NCBI RefSeq assembly: GCF_000633255.1 | Contig: NZ_AYMJ01000025.1 | Location: 62,001 to 126,000 of the forward strand | Length of the DNA stretch: 64,000 bases | From: Pseudomonas sp. H1h | GTDB lineage: Bacteria > Pseudomonadota > Gammaproteobacteria > Pseudomonadales > Pseudomonadaceae | Reading direction: 5' to 3' | Shown here: in pieces, positions 1-7,819 of the stretch | Numbering within the stretch: the first letter of the stretch is position 1 | Layout of the letters: each line of letters opens with the position of its first letter | The notes under the pieces: model-generated | What the model was told of the DNA's origin: nothing | Databases searched by the model: none | What the model saw: only the letters and a program-made list of their open reading frames with translations | Made by a program: the position numbers and the translations under genes

Positions 1-1649
1 AGCGCGAACGCGGGATCACCATCAAGGCCCACAGCGTTACCCTCTATTACAAAGCCAAAGATGGCGTCACCTACCAGCTGAACTTCATTGACACCCCGGG
101 CCACGTCGACTTCACCTACGAAGTCAGCCGTTCCCTGGCCGCGTGTGAAGGTGCGTTGCTGGTGGTCGATGCCGGTCAGGGTGTTGAAGCCCAGTCCGTG
201 GCCAACTGCTACACCGCGATCGAGCAGGGCCTTGAGGTCATGCCGGTACTGAACAAGATCGACCTGCCACAGGCCGAGCCGGACCGCGTCAAGGACGAGA
301 TCGAGAAGATCATCGGCATCGACGCCACCGACGCCGTCACCTGCAGCGCCAAGACCGGCCTGGGTGTCGACGAAGTGCTCGAGCGTCTGGTCGCAACCAT
401 TCCTGCACCGACCGGCAACATCGAAGATCCGCTGCAAGCGTTGATCATCGACTCCTGGTTCGACAACTACCTGGGCGTTGTCTCCCTGGTGCGCGTGCGT
501 CATGGCCGCGTGAAGAAGGGCGACAAGATCCTGGTCAAGTCCACCGGCAAGGTGCACCTGGTCGACAGCGTCGGCGTGTTCAATCCGAAGCACACCGCCA
601 CTGTCGACCTCAAGGCCGGCGAAGTGGGCTTCATCATCGCCAGCATCAAGGACATTCACGGTGCGCCGGTCGGTGACACCCTGACCCTGAGCTCCACGCC
701 GGACGTTCCGGTACTGCCGGGCTTCAAACGCATTCAGCCACAGGTTTACGCCGGTCTGTTCCCGGTCAGCTCCGACGACTTCGAGGACTTCCGCGAAGCG
801 CTGCAGAAACTGACCCTGAACGACTCGTCGCTGCAGTACACCCCGGAGAGCTCCGACGCACTGGGCTTCGGCTTCCGTTGCGGGTTCCTCGGCATGCTGC
901 ACATGGAGATCATCCAGGAGCGCCTGGAGCGCGAATACGACCTGGACCTGATCACCACCGCGCCAACGGTAATTTTCGAGCTGGTGCTGAAAACCGGTGA
1001 AACGATTTACGTCGACAACCCCTCCAAGCTTCCGGATGTGTCGGCCATCGAAGACATGCGCGAGCCAATCGTGCGCGCCAACATCCTGGTTCCGCAGGAA
1101 CACCTGGGCAACGTCATCACCCTGTGCATCGAGAAACGCGGTGTGCAGGTCGACATGCTGTTCCTCGGTAATCAGGTGCAGGTCACTTACGATTTGCCGA
1201 TGAACGAAGTGGTCCTGGACTTCTTCGACCGTCTCAAATCCACCAGCCGCGGCTATGCTTCGCTGGATTACCATTTCGATCGTTACCAATCGGCTAATCT
1301 GGTGAAACTGGACGTGCTGATCAACGGTGACAAAGTCGACGCCCTGGCGTTGATCGTGCACCGTGACAATTCGCACTTCAAAGGTCGCCAGTTGACCGAG
1401 AAGATGAAAGAACTGATTCCTCGTCAGATGTTCGACGTGGCCATCCAGGCTGCCATTGGCGGTCAGATTGTTGCCCGGACAACCGTCAAGGCGCTCAGAA
1501 AGAACGTATTGGCCAAATGCTACGGCGGTGACGTAAGCCGTAAGAAAAAGCTGCTTGAAAAGCAAAAGGCCGGTAAGAAACGCATGAAGCAGGTCGGCAA
1601 CGTGGAAATTCCACAAGAAGCCTTCCTTGCCGTGCTCAGGTTGGAATAG
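1..1649 (+). CDS. lepA: Elongation factor 4 (LepA), 5'-truncated by the window edge
   Basis: Ribosomal back-translocase GTPase of the cytoplasm. The reading frame is open from base 3, so about 548 residues are visible. The family is about 599 residues, so roughly 50 N-terminal residues, including the P-loop, lie outside the window. Visible G-domain motifs are RGIT (G2), DTPGHVD (G3), NKID (G4) and SAKTG (G5), followed by the EF-G-like domains and the LepA-specific basic C-terminus (KKKLLEKQKAGKKRMK). An internal ATG at 156 is not the real start, because the conserved GTPase motifs lie upstream of it in the same frame. The stop is 9 bp before lepB, so the two are very probably cotranscribed, as in other gamma-proteobacteria. 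Confidence 0.97.
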   Translation, partial: RERGITIKAHSVTLYYKAKDGVTYQLNFIDTPGHVDFTYEVSRSLAACEGALLVVDAGQGVEAQSVANCYTAIEQGLEVMPVLNKIDLPQAEPDRVKDEIEKIIGIDATDAVTCSAKTGLGVDEVLERLVATIPAPTGNIEDPLQALIIDSWFDNYLGVVSLVRVRHGRVKKGDKILVKSTGKVHLVDSVGVFNPKHTATVDLKAGEVGFIIASIKDIHGAPVGDTLTLSSTPDVPVLPGFKRIQPQVYAGLFPVSSDDFEDFREALQKLTLNDSSLQYTPESSDALGFGFRCGFLGMLHMEIIQERLEREYDLDLITTAPTVIFELVLKTGETIYVDNPSKLPDVSAIEDMREPIVRANILVPQEHLGNVITLCIEKRGVQVDMLFLGNQVQVTYDLPMNEVVLDFFDRLKSTSRGYASLDYHFDRYQSANLVKLDVLINGDKVDALALIVHRDNSHFKGRQLTEKMKELIPRQMFDVAIQAAIGGQIVARTTVKALRKNVLAKCYGGDVSRKKKLLEKQKAGKKRMKQVGNVEIPQEAFLAVLRLE

Positions 1650-1658
1650 TCAGGTCCT

Positions 1659-2513
1659 ATGTCACTAAATTTCCCGCTGTTGCTGGTCATCGCCGTGTTC
1701 GTCTGCGGCCTGTTGGCGTTGCTCGATCTGCTGTTCCTGGCGCCGCGTCGGCGTGCTGCCATTGCCTCTTATCAAGGCAGTGTCAGCCAGCCCGAGCCCG
1801 TGGTGGTCGAGAAACTGAACAAAGAGCCGTTGCTGGTCGAATACGGCAAGTCGTTCTTTCCGGTGTTGTTCATCGTGCTGGTGCTGCGTTCGTTCCTGGT
1901 GGAACCGTTCCAGATCCCGTCCGGCTCGATGAAACCGACCCTGGACGTCGGCGACTTCATTCTGGTGAACAAGTTTTCTTACGGGATCCGCCTGCCGGTG
2001 ATCGACAAGAAAATCATCGAAGTCGGTGATCCACAGCGTGGCGATGTGATGGTGTTCCGCTACCCGAGCGACCCGAACGTCAACTACATCAAGCGTGTAG
2101 TCGGCCTGCCGGGCGACACGGTACGTTACACCGCCGACAAGCGCCTGTTGGTCAATGGCGAGTCGATTGCCGAGCAACTGGTCGGCTCCGAGCCGGGCAC
2201 GCTGGGCAGTGCCGAGCTCTACAAGGAAAAACTCGGCGCGGCCGAGCACCTGATCCGCAAGGAAATGAGCCGCTACCGCGCGACCCCGGACCATACCTGG
2301 ACTGTCCCGGCCGGCCATTACTTCATGATGGGCGACAACCGCGACAACTCCAACGACAGTCGCTACTGGGATGATCCGAACATTCCCAAGGATCTGCTGG
2401 GCATGGTTCCCGACCAGAATATCGTCGGCAAAGCCTTCGCTGTCTGGATGAGCTGGCCGGAACCGAAACTCAGCCACCTGCCGAATTTCTCGCGGGTTGG
2501 CCTGATCAAGTAA
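1659..2513 (+). CDS. lepB: Signal peptidase I
   Basis: Membrane-bound serine protease that removes signal peptides from Sec- and Tat-exported proteins on the periplasmic face. It has 284 residues, the usual size in Pseudomonas. Two hydrophobic segments (about residues 5-27 and 66-82) precede the catalytic domain. The nucleophile is Ser90 in IPSGSMKPTL, the general base is Lys145 in IKRVVGLPGD, and the GDNRDNSNDSRYW box is near residue 225. It starts 9 bp after lepA in the same orientation. Confidence 0.97.
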   Translation: MSLNFPLLLVIAVFVCGLLALLDLLFLAPRRRAAIASYQGSVSQPEPVVVEKLNKEPLLVEYGKSFFPVLFIVLVLRSFLVEPFQIPSGSMKPTLDVGDFILVNKFSYGIRLPVIDKKIIEVGDPQRGDVMVFRYPSDPNVNYIKRVVGLPGDTVRYTADKRLLVNGESIAEQLVGSEPGTLGSAELYKEKLGAAEHLIRKEMSRYRATPDHTWTVPAGHYFMMGDNRDNSNDSRYWDDPNIPKDLLGMVPDQNIVGKAFAVWMSWPEPKLSHLPNFSRVGLIK

Positions 2514-2696
2514 TCAATCACGGCGCTGTTGACCACAGCGCCGAATGCATTTCTGGAGTCGACACAAATCGGCGCCAGGGCATGAAGCCACGATATTCAG
2601 GACGTAATTTTTGAACACAGCGTTAATTGTCCCAGGCCTGCGCCGTACCCCGGCGATGGCGGTGGAATCCAGCCACGAACTCAGCGTGGGTAAACC
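2514..2696 (+). other. lepB-rnc gap lacking the expected DUF4845 gene
   Basis: This 183-bp gap contains no complete gene. In the pseudomonads I know, a DUF4845 gene of about 125-130 codons sits here. Only a 29-residue frame opening at a TTG (2611) and ending in a TGA that overlaps the rnc GTG (2697-2700) remains. Its last residues (SVGKP) could be the tail of that gene, but I cannot prove it. The 5' part has a short inverted repeat (GGCGCTGTTGACCACAGCGCC, about 2522-2542), a plausible hairpin without a T tract. Confidence 0.45.
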
Positions 2697-3386
2697 GTGA
2701 GCGTTTCTCTAAGCCGTCTCGAGCGCCAGCTCGGTTACACCTTCAAGGATCAGGAGCTGATGCTGCTGGCCCTCACGCACCGCAGCTTTGCCGGGCGTAA
2801 CAACGAACGCCTGGAATTCCTCGGCGATGCCATCCTCAACTTCGTTGCCGGCGAGGCGCTGTTCGATCGCTTCCCGCTGGCCCGCGAAGGCCAGTTGTCG
2901 CGTTTGCGCGCGCGCCTGGTCAAGGGTGAGACACTGGCCGTGCTGGCCCGTGGTTTCGACCTGGGTGATTACCTGCGGCTGGGTTCGGGCGAACTGAAAA
3001 GTGGCGGCTTCCGACGCGAGTCGATTCTGGCCGATGCCCTCGAGGCGTTGATCGGTGCGATCTACCTCGACGCCGGCATGGATGTCGCCCGCGAGCGTGT
3101 ACTGGCCTGGCTGGCCGGTGAGTTCGAAGGCTTGACGCTGGTCGACACCAACAAGGATCCCAAGACCCGTCTGCAGGAACACCTGCAATCGCGCGGTTGC
3201 GAACTGCCACGCTACGAAGTGGTGGATATCCAGGGTGAGCCGCACTGCCGTACCTTCTTCGTCGAATGCGAAGTGGTCTTATTGAATGAAAAAAGCCGAG
3301 GTCAGGGTGTGAGCCGTCGTATTGCCGAACAGGTAGCGGCCGCCGCAGCATTGATTGCCCTGGGCGTGGAGAATGGCAATGACTGA
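2697..3386 (+). CDS. rnc: Ribonuclease III
   Basis: Endonuclease that cleaves double-stranded RNA, matures rRNA precursors and processes mRNAs. It has 229 residues and starts at GTG. The signature NERLEFLGD (residues 36-44, with Glu40 and Asp44 as metal ligands) and the second acidic cluster in DALEALIGAIYLD form the catalytic domain. The C-terminal third (from about residue 155, DPKTRLQEHLQ) is a double-stranded RNA-binding domain ending in a typical Ala-rich helix. The last codons overlap the era start (ATGACTGA), implying translational coupling. Confidence 0.97.
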   Translation: MSVSLSRLERQLGYTFKDQELMLLALTHRSFAGRNNERLEFLGDAILNFVAGEALFDRFPLAREGQLSRLRARLVKGETLAVLARGFDLGDYLRLGSGELKSGGFRRESILADALEALIGAIYLDAGMDVARERVLAWLAGEFEGLTLVDTNKDPKTRLQEHLQSRGCELPRYEVVDIQGEPHCRTFFVECEVVLLNEKSRGQGVSRRIAEQVAAAAALIALGVENGND

Positions 3387-4281
3387 TACAAACGCAACTC
3401 GCTGTGGCTACGTTGCCATCGTCGGCCGTCCCAACGTGGGCAAGTCCACGCTGCTGAACCACATTTTGGGGCAGAAGCTGGCGATCACCTCGCGCAAGCC
3501 GCAGACCACCCGTCACAACATGCTCGGGATCAAGACCGAAGGTGACGTGCAGGCGATCTACGTCGACACCCCCGGCATGCACAAGGGTGGCGAAAAGGCC
3601 CTCAACCGTTACATGAACAAGACCGCTTCGGCGGCGTTGAAAGACGTCGACGTGGTGATCTTCGTGGTCGACCGCACCAAGTGGACCGAAGAAGACCAGA
3701 TGGTCCTGGAGCGCGTGCAGTACGTGACCGGCCCGCTGATCGTCGCGCTGAACAAGACCGACCGCATCGAAGACAAGGCCGAGCTGATGCCGCACCTGTC
3801 GTGGTTGCAGGAACAGCTGCCGAACGCGCAGATCATCCCGATTTCGGCGCAGCACGGGCATAACCTCGATGCGCTGGAAAAGGTCATCGCCGATCATCTG
3901 CCGGAGAACGATCACTTCTTCCCGGAAGACCAGATCACCGACCGCAGCAGCCGTTTCCTCGCCGCTGAGCTGGTGCGCGAGAAAATCATGCGCCAGATGG
4001 GCGCCGAGTTGCCGTACCAGATCACCGTGGAAATCGAAGAGTTCAAGCAGCAGGGCAAGACCCTGCACATTCACGCGCTGATCCTCGTCGAGCGTGACGG
4101 TCAGAAGAAGATCATCATTGGCGACAAGGGCGAGCGCATCAAACGCATCGGCACCGAAGCGCGCAAGGACATGGAGTTGCTGTTCGACTCCAAGATCATG
4201 CTCAACCTGTGGGTCAAGGTGAAGGGCGGCTGGTCCGACGACGAGCGTGCATTGCGTTCGCTGGGTTACGGCGACCTGTAA
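3379..4281 (+). CDS. era: GTPase Era
   Basis: Essential GTPase that binds the 3' end of 16S rRNA and assists 30S assembly. It has 300 residues from the ATG at 3379, chosen because a GGAG lies 7 bp upstream. An ATG at 3373 is only about 1 bp from that Shine-Dalgarno. Motifs are GRPNVGKS (residues 16-23), DTPG, NKTD and a C-terminal KH domain with IIGDKGERIKRIG. It overlaps rnc by 8 bp. The rnc-era-recO-pdxJ order is the standard gamma-proteobacterial operon. Confidence 0.97.
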   Translation: MTDTNATRCGYVAIVGRPNVGKSTLLNHILGQKLAITSRKPQTTRHNMLGIKTEGDVQAIYVDTPGMHKGGEKALNRYMNKTASAALKDVDVVIFVVDRTKWTEEDQMVLERVQYVTGPLIVALNKTDRIEDKAELMPHLSWLQEQLPNAQIIPISAQHGHNLDALEKVIADHLPENDHFFPEDQITDRSSRFLAAELVREKIMRQMGAELPYQITVEIEEFKQQGKTLHIHALILVERDGQKKIIIGDKGERIKRIGTEARKDMELLFDSKIMLNLWVKVKGGWSDDERALRSLGYGDL

Positions 4282-4312
4282 CACCGGTTTTCTGTTACAC
4301 CAGAGAACCCCC

Positions 4313-4403
4313 TGTGGGAGCGGGCTTGCTCGCGAATGCGCAGTGTCAGTCGACATATACTTTGACTGATTCAGCGCTTTCGCGAGCGACCCCGCTCCCA
4401 CAG
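4313..4403. repeat. REP palindrome pair, era-recO gap
   Basis: Two inverted copies of the fluorescent-pseudomonad REP core (TGTGGGAGCGGGCTTGCTCG and its complement) separated by about 40 bp. They form a large potential hairpin inside the era-recO operon. There is no T tract, so mRNA stabilisation or attenuation is more likely than classical termination. Confidence 0.9.
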
Positions 4404-4449
4404 TAGTTTTGGGTTGTGAGTAAACCTGCGTTTCTTCATCGAGAACTTC

Positions 4450-5139
4450 ATGTCGCAAACCCCACCTCTCGCCCAACCCGCCTACGTTCTGCATTCGCGC
4501 GCCTACCGCGAAACCAGCGCGCTGGTGGACTTCCTGACGCCGCAAGGGCGGCTGCGGGCAGTGTTGCGCAGTGCGCGGGGCAAGGCCGGGACGTTGGCGC
4601 GGCCCTTCGTGTCGCTGGAAGTCGAGTTTCGTGGCAAGGGTGAGTTGAAGAATGTCGGGCGCATGGAGAGTTCTGGGACTTCAGCGTGGCTTAACGGCGA
4701 GGCGCTGTTCAGCGGGCTCTATCTGAATGAGTTACTGATCCGCTTGCTGCCCGCCGAAGACCCGCACCCCGGTGTATTCGATCACTATGCCGCGACCTTG
4801 CTGGCATTGGCCGAAGGCCGTCCGTTGGAGCCACTGCTGCGCTCCTTCGAATGGCGACTGCTGGACGATCTCGGTTACGGCTTTTCCCTGAACACTGATA
4901 TTCACGGTGAGCCCGTCGCGCCGGATGGCCTCTATCGCCTGCAAGTGGACGCGGGACTGGAGCGGGTTTTCCTGTTGCAACCCGGTCTGTTCAATGGCGT
5001 TGAATTACTGGCCATGGCCGAAGCCGACTGGACCGCCCCCGGCGCACTGTCCGCGGCCAAGCGGTTGATGCGTCAGGCACTGGCCGTTCACCTCGGCGGT
5101 CGGCCCCTCGTCAGTCGCGAGCTGTTTCGCAAACCCTAG
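4450..5139 (+). CDS. recO: DNA repair protein RecO
   Basis: Recombination mediator that, with RecR, loads RecA onto SSB-coated single-stranded DNA and anneals strands. It has 229 residues, normal for the family. The N-terminal OB-fold begins with PAYVLHSRAYRETSALVDF and carries the typical GKAG segment. The C-terminal helical part includes the conserved FEWRLLDDLGY region. Like many gamma-proteobacterial RecO proteins it lacks the four-cysteine zinc knuckle. It is separated from era by a REP pair and followed 48 bp later by pdxJ. Confidence 0.95.
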   Translation: MSQTPPLAQPAYVLHSRAYRETSALVDFLTPQGRLRAVLRSARGKAGTLARPFVSLEVEFRGKGELKNVGRMESSGTSAWLNGEALFSGLYLNELLIRLLPAEDPHPGVFDHYAATLLALAEGRPLEPLLRSFEWRLLDDLGYGFSLNTDIHGEPVAPDGLYRLQVDAGLERVFLLQPGLFNGVELLAMAEADWTAPGALSAAKRLMRQALAVHLGGRPLVSRELFRKP

Positions 5140-5187
5140 CCCCGTGTATGCTGTGCGCCGAATCTTTTTCTTCAGGAGCGCGCATCC

Positions 5188-5931
5188 GTGACCACCAGCA
5201 ATCGCATTCTTCTTGGCGTGAACATCGACCACGTCGCCACCCTGCGTCAGGCCCGTGGCACGCGCTATCCGGATCCGGTCAAGGCGGCGCTGGACGCAGA
5301 AGAGGCGGGTGCCGACGGCATCACCGTGCACCTGCGTGAAGACCGCCGGCACATTCAGGAACGCGACGTGCTGTTGCTCAAGGACGTGCTGCAGACCCGC
5401 ATGAACTTCGAAATGGGCGTCACCGAAGAGATGATGGCGTTCGCCGAGCGCATCCGTCCGGCGCACATCTGCCTGGTGCCGGAAACCCGTCAGGAGCTGA
5501 CCACCGAAGGTGGTCTGGATGTAGCGGGGCAGGAAGAGCGCATCAAGGCAGCGGTCGAGCGTCTGTCGAAGATCGGCAGTGAAGTGTCGCTGTTCATCGA
5601 TGCGGATGAACGTCAGATCGCCGCATCCAAGCGCGTGGGCGCACCGGCCATCGAGCTGCACACCGGGCGTTATGCCGATGCGCAAACGCCGACCGAAGTC
5701 GCTGAAGAGCTCAAGCGTGTGGCGGACGGCGTGGCGTTTGGTCTGGCGCAGGGCCTGATCGTCAATGCCGGCCATGGCCTGCACTACCACAACGTCGAAG
5801 CCGTGGCGGCGATCAAGGGCATCAACGAATTGAACATCGGCCACGCGCTGGTGGCGCATGCGTTGTTCGTCGGATTCAAGTCTGCCGTATCGGAAATGAA
5901 GGCGCTGATCCTGGCGGCTGCAAAGGCCTAA
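5188..5931 (+). CDS. pdxJ: Pyridoxine 5'-phosphate synthase
   Basis: Condenses 1-deoxyxylulose 5-phosphate with 3-amino-2-oxopropyl phosphate to form pyridoxine 5'-phosphate, the last ring-forming step of vitamin B6 synthesis. It has 247 residues and a GTG start with an AGGAG about 10 bp upstream. Conserved blocks are LGVNIDHVATLRQARGT at the N-terminus, HLREDRRHI, and the phosphate-binding C-terminal part with NAGHGLHYHN and ELNIGHALVAHA. It ends the lepA-to-pdxJ block, with a convergent mltF downstream. Confidence 0.97.
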   Translation: MTTSNRILLGVNIDHVATLRQARGTRYPDPVKAALDAEEAGADGITVHLREDRRHIQERDVLLLKDVLQTRMNFEMGVTEEMMAFAERIRPAHICLVPETRQELTTEGGLDVAGQEERIKAAVERLSKIGSEVSLFIDADERQIAASKRVGAPAIELHTGRYADAQTPTEVAEELKRVADGVAFGLAQGLIVNAGHGLHYHNVEAVAAIKGINELNIGHALVAHALFVGFKSAVSEMKALILAAAKA

Positions 5932-5948
5932 ACATTTGCACAAAATAA

Positions 5949-6053
5949 TGTGGGAGCGGGCTTGCTCGCGAAAGCGCTTTGACATTCAACGATTCCGTTG
6001 GCTGTCAGATGTCTTTCGCGAGCAAGTCGGATTGCCGCATCACCGCCCCCACA
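5949..6053. repeat. REP palindrome pair between convergent pdxJ and mltF
   Basis: A REP core (TGTGGGAGCGGGCTTGCTCG) is followed about 60 bp later by a diverged inverted copy (CGCGAGCAAGTCGG...CCCCCACA). It lies between convergent genes, where it may block read-through or protect both transcript ends. Confidence 0.85.
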
Positions 6054-6073
6054 TTTGATTTGGGGTGGCTGGA

Positions 6074-7534
6074 CTAGAGCGGCGGGTTTTCCTGCGCCGG
6101 CTTGGACTTGTCGATCCCCGGCACATGCAGATTGCCCTCGGCCACCTGATCGCCTTCAAGCTGCGGCTGGGTCACCCAGGTCAGGATGTCGTAGTAGCGA
6201 CGGATGTTCGCCACGAAGTGCACCGGCTCGCCGCCACGGGCGTAGCCGTAGCGGGTCTTGCTGTACCACTGCTTCTGCGACAGGCGTGGCAGCATCTTCT
6301 TCACATCCAGCCACTTATCCGGGTTCAGACCTTCGCGGGATGCGAGTTTGCGTGCGTCATCAAGGTGACCGCTGCCGACGTTGTAAGCCGCCAGCGCGAA
6401 CCAGGTGCGGTCCGGCTCCTGAATCGAATCATCGAGCTGATCCTTCATGTAGGCCAGATACTTGGCGCCGCCCATGATGCTTTGCTTGGGATCGAGACGG
6501 TTTGATACGCCCATCGCCTGGGCAGTGTTCTGCGTCAGCATCATCAGGCCGCGCACGCCGGTTTTCGAGGTGACCGCCGGTTGCCACAGCGATTCCTGAT
6601 AGCCGATGGCCGCCAGCAGGCGCCAGTCGACTTTCTCTTTCTTGGCGTAGGTCTTGAAGTGCTGTTCGTATTTTGGCAGGCGCTGCTGCAAGTGCTGGGC
6701 GAAGGTGGTGGCGCCCATGTAGCCGAGGACATCGACGTGGCCGTAGTAGCGGTCTTTCAGACGTTGCAGGGTGCCGTTTTTCTGCACTTTGTCGAGGTAG
6801 GCGTTGATCTCGTTGAGCAGGCTGTTGTCTTCGCCCGGGGCCACGGCCCAGCTCTGGCTGCGTGCATCGCCGAGGTCGAAGGCTACGCGAATGTTGGTGA
6901 AGTACACCTGGTTCATCGCCACTTCATTGGAATCGACGAGGGTCAGATCGATCTGGCCTTCATCGACCATGCGCAACAGGTCGACCACTTCCACCGCGTC
7001 GGATTCTTCGTATTCGATGCCGGGGAATTTCTTTTTCAGCTCCGCCAACTGTTCGGCGTGGGTGCTGCCCTTGAGCACCATGATCTTCTTGCCGACCAGA
7101 TCGCCGGGATCGGTTGGCCGTGACTGACCGTTGCGATAGATGATCTGCGGCGTGACTTCGAGGTAAGAGTGGGAGAACCGCACCTGTTTCTTGCGATCTT
7201 CGCTGCTGACCAGGCCGGCTGCGGCCAATACCGGGCCGTTCGGTTTGCCGATCTGGTTGAACAGGTCGTCGAGGTTGTCGGCGGTCTCGATTTTCAGCTC
7301 GACCCCCAAATCGTCGGCGAAACGCTTCACCAGCTCGTATTCGAAGCCGGTTTCACCGCTGCGATCCTGAAAGTAGGTGGCGGGGCTGTTACGGGTAATC
7401 ACCCGCAGCACACCATCCTCCTTTACGCGCTCGAGTGTGTTGGGTTTATCAACACAGCCACCGAGCACCAGGAAGAGTCCGGTTGCGATCAGCCATTTGG
7501 CGTACCGCGGACGCAAAGCCGTTGGGAAAAACAT
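6074..7534 (-). CDS. mltF: Membrane-bound lytic murein transglycosylase F
   Basis: Outer-membrane lipoprotein that cleaves peptidoglycan glycan strands with formation of 1,6-anhydro-MurNAc ends. It has 486 residues. The lipobox is LGGC (Cys27). An N-terminal solute-binding-protein-3-like regulatory module (about residues 40-265) is followed by a goose-type SLT domain with catalytic Glu314 in AAIGYQESLWQP and the downstream GLMMLTQNTA and AAYNVGSGH motifs. It is divergent from purL across 285 bp, an arrangement typical of Pseudomonas. Confidence 0.95.
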   Translation of the reverse strand: MFFPTALRPRYAKWLIATGLFLVLGGCVDKPNTLERVKEDGVLRVITRNSPATYFQDRSGETGFEYELVKRFADDLGVELKIETADNLDDLFNQIGKPNGPVLAAAGLVSSEDRKKQVRFSHSYLEVTPQIIYRNGQSRPTDPGDLVGKKIMVLKGSTHAEQLAELKKKFPGIEYEESDAVEVVDLLRMVDEGQIDLTLVDSNEVAMNQVYFTNIRVAFDLGDARSQSWAVAPGEDNSLLNEINAYLDKVQKNGTLQRLKDRYYGHVDVLGYMGATTFAQHLQQRLPKYEQHFKTYAKKEKVDWRLLAAIGYQESLWQPAVTSKTGVRGLMMLTQNTAQAMGVSNRLDPKQSIMGGAKYLAYMKDQLDDSIQEPDRTWFALAAYNVGSGHLDDARKLASREGLNPDKWLDVKKMLPRLSQKQWYSKTRYGYARGGEPVHFVANIRRYYDILTWVTQPQLEGDQVAEGNLHVPGIDKSKPAQENPPL

Positions 7535-7770
7535 CTGCGCAGTATACGCAAACGGCCACGGGCGCCATATCTCGACAGTGAAGGGCTTGTCTGCTAGCGA
7601 TCACAAAACCGGCTGAAACCCCACAGGAATGGGGCTCGAGGACATTTTGTGACAGAAAAAATAAGCGCTGCCCGCACACCCTCGAAATTTGACTTCAAAG
7701 GCAGAAACACAGATTGATATCCGAGTGCAACCGTGCGTAGCGTTTCGGGTGATGTTGAGGGCGGTTTAGG

Positions 7771-7776
7771 CTAGAA
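7771..7776 (+). promoter_or_regulatory. Candidate -10 box for purL
   Basis: TAGAAT lies about 45 bp upstream of the purL ATG within GGCTAGAATGCACGG, a common Pseudomonas sigma-70 -10 form. I could not identify a convincing -35 at the right spacing, so this is tentative. Confidence 0.3.
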
Positions 7777-7819
7777 TGCACGGCCTCAAAGCACACCCCT
7801 TCCCGAGGCTGTCCCGAAG

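Noticed and set aside
1665..2477. 270-codon frame antisense to lepB, and the 498-codon frame antisense to ffh (29150-30646)
   Set aside because: Both mirror well-identified genes and have composition typical of shadow frames.
4313..4403. REP clusters as CRISPR-like arrays
   Set aside because: Copies are paired inverted palindromes at scattered sites, not regularly spaced direct repeats with unique spacers, and no cas genes are present.
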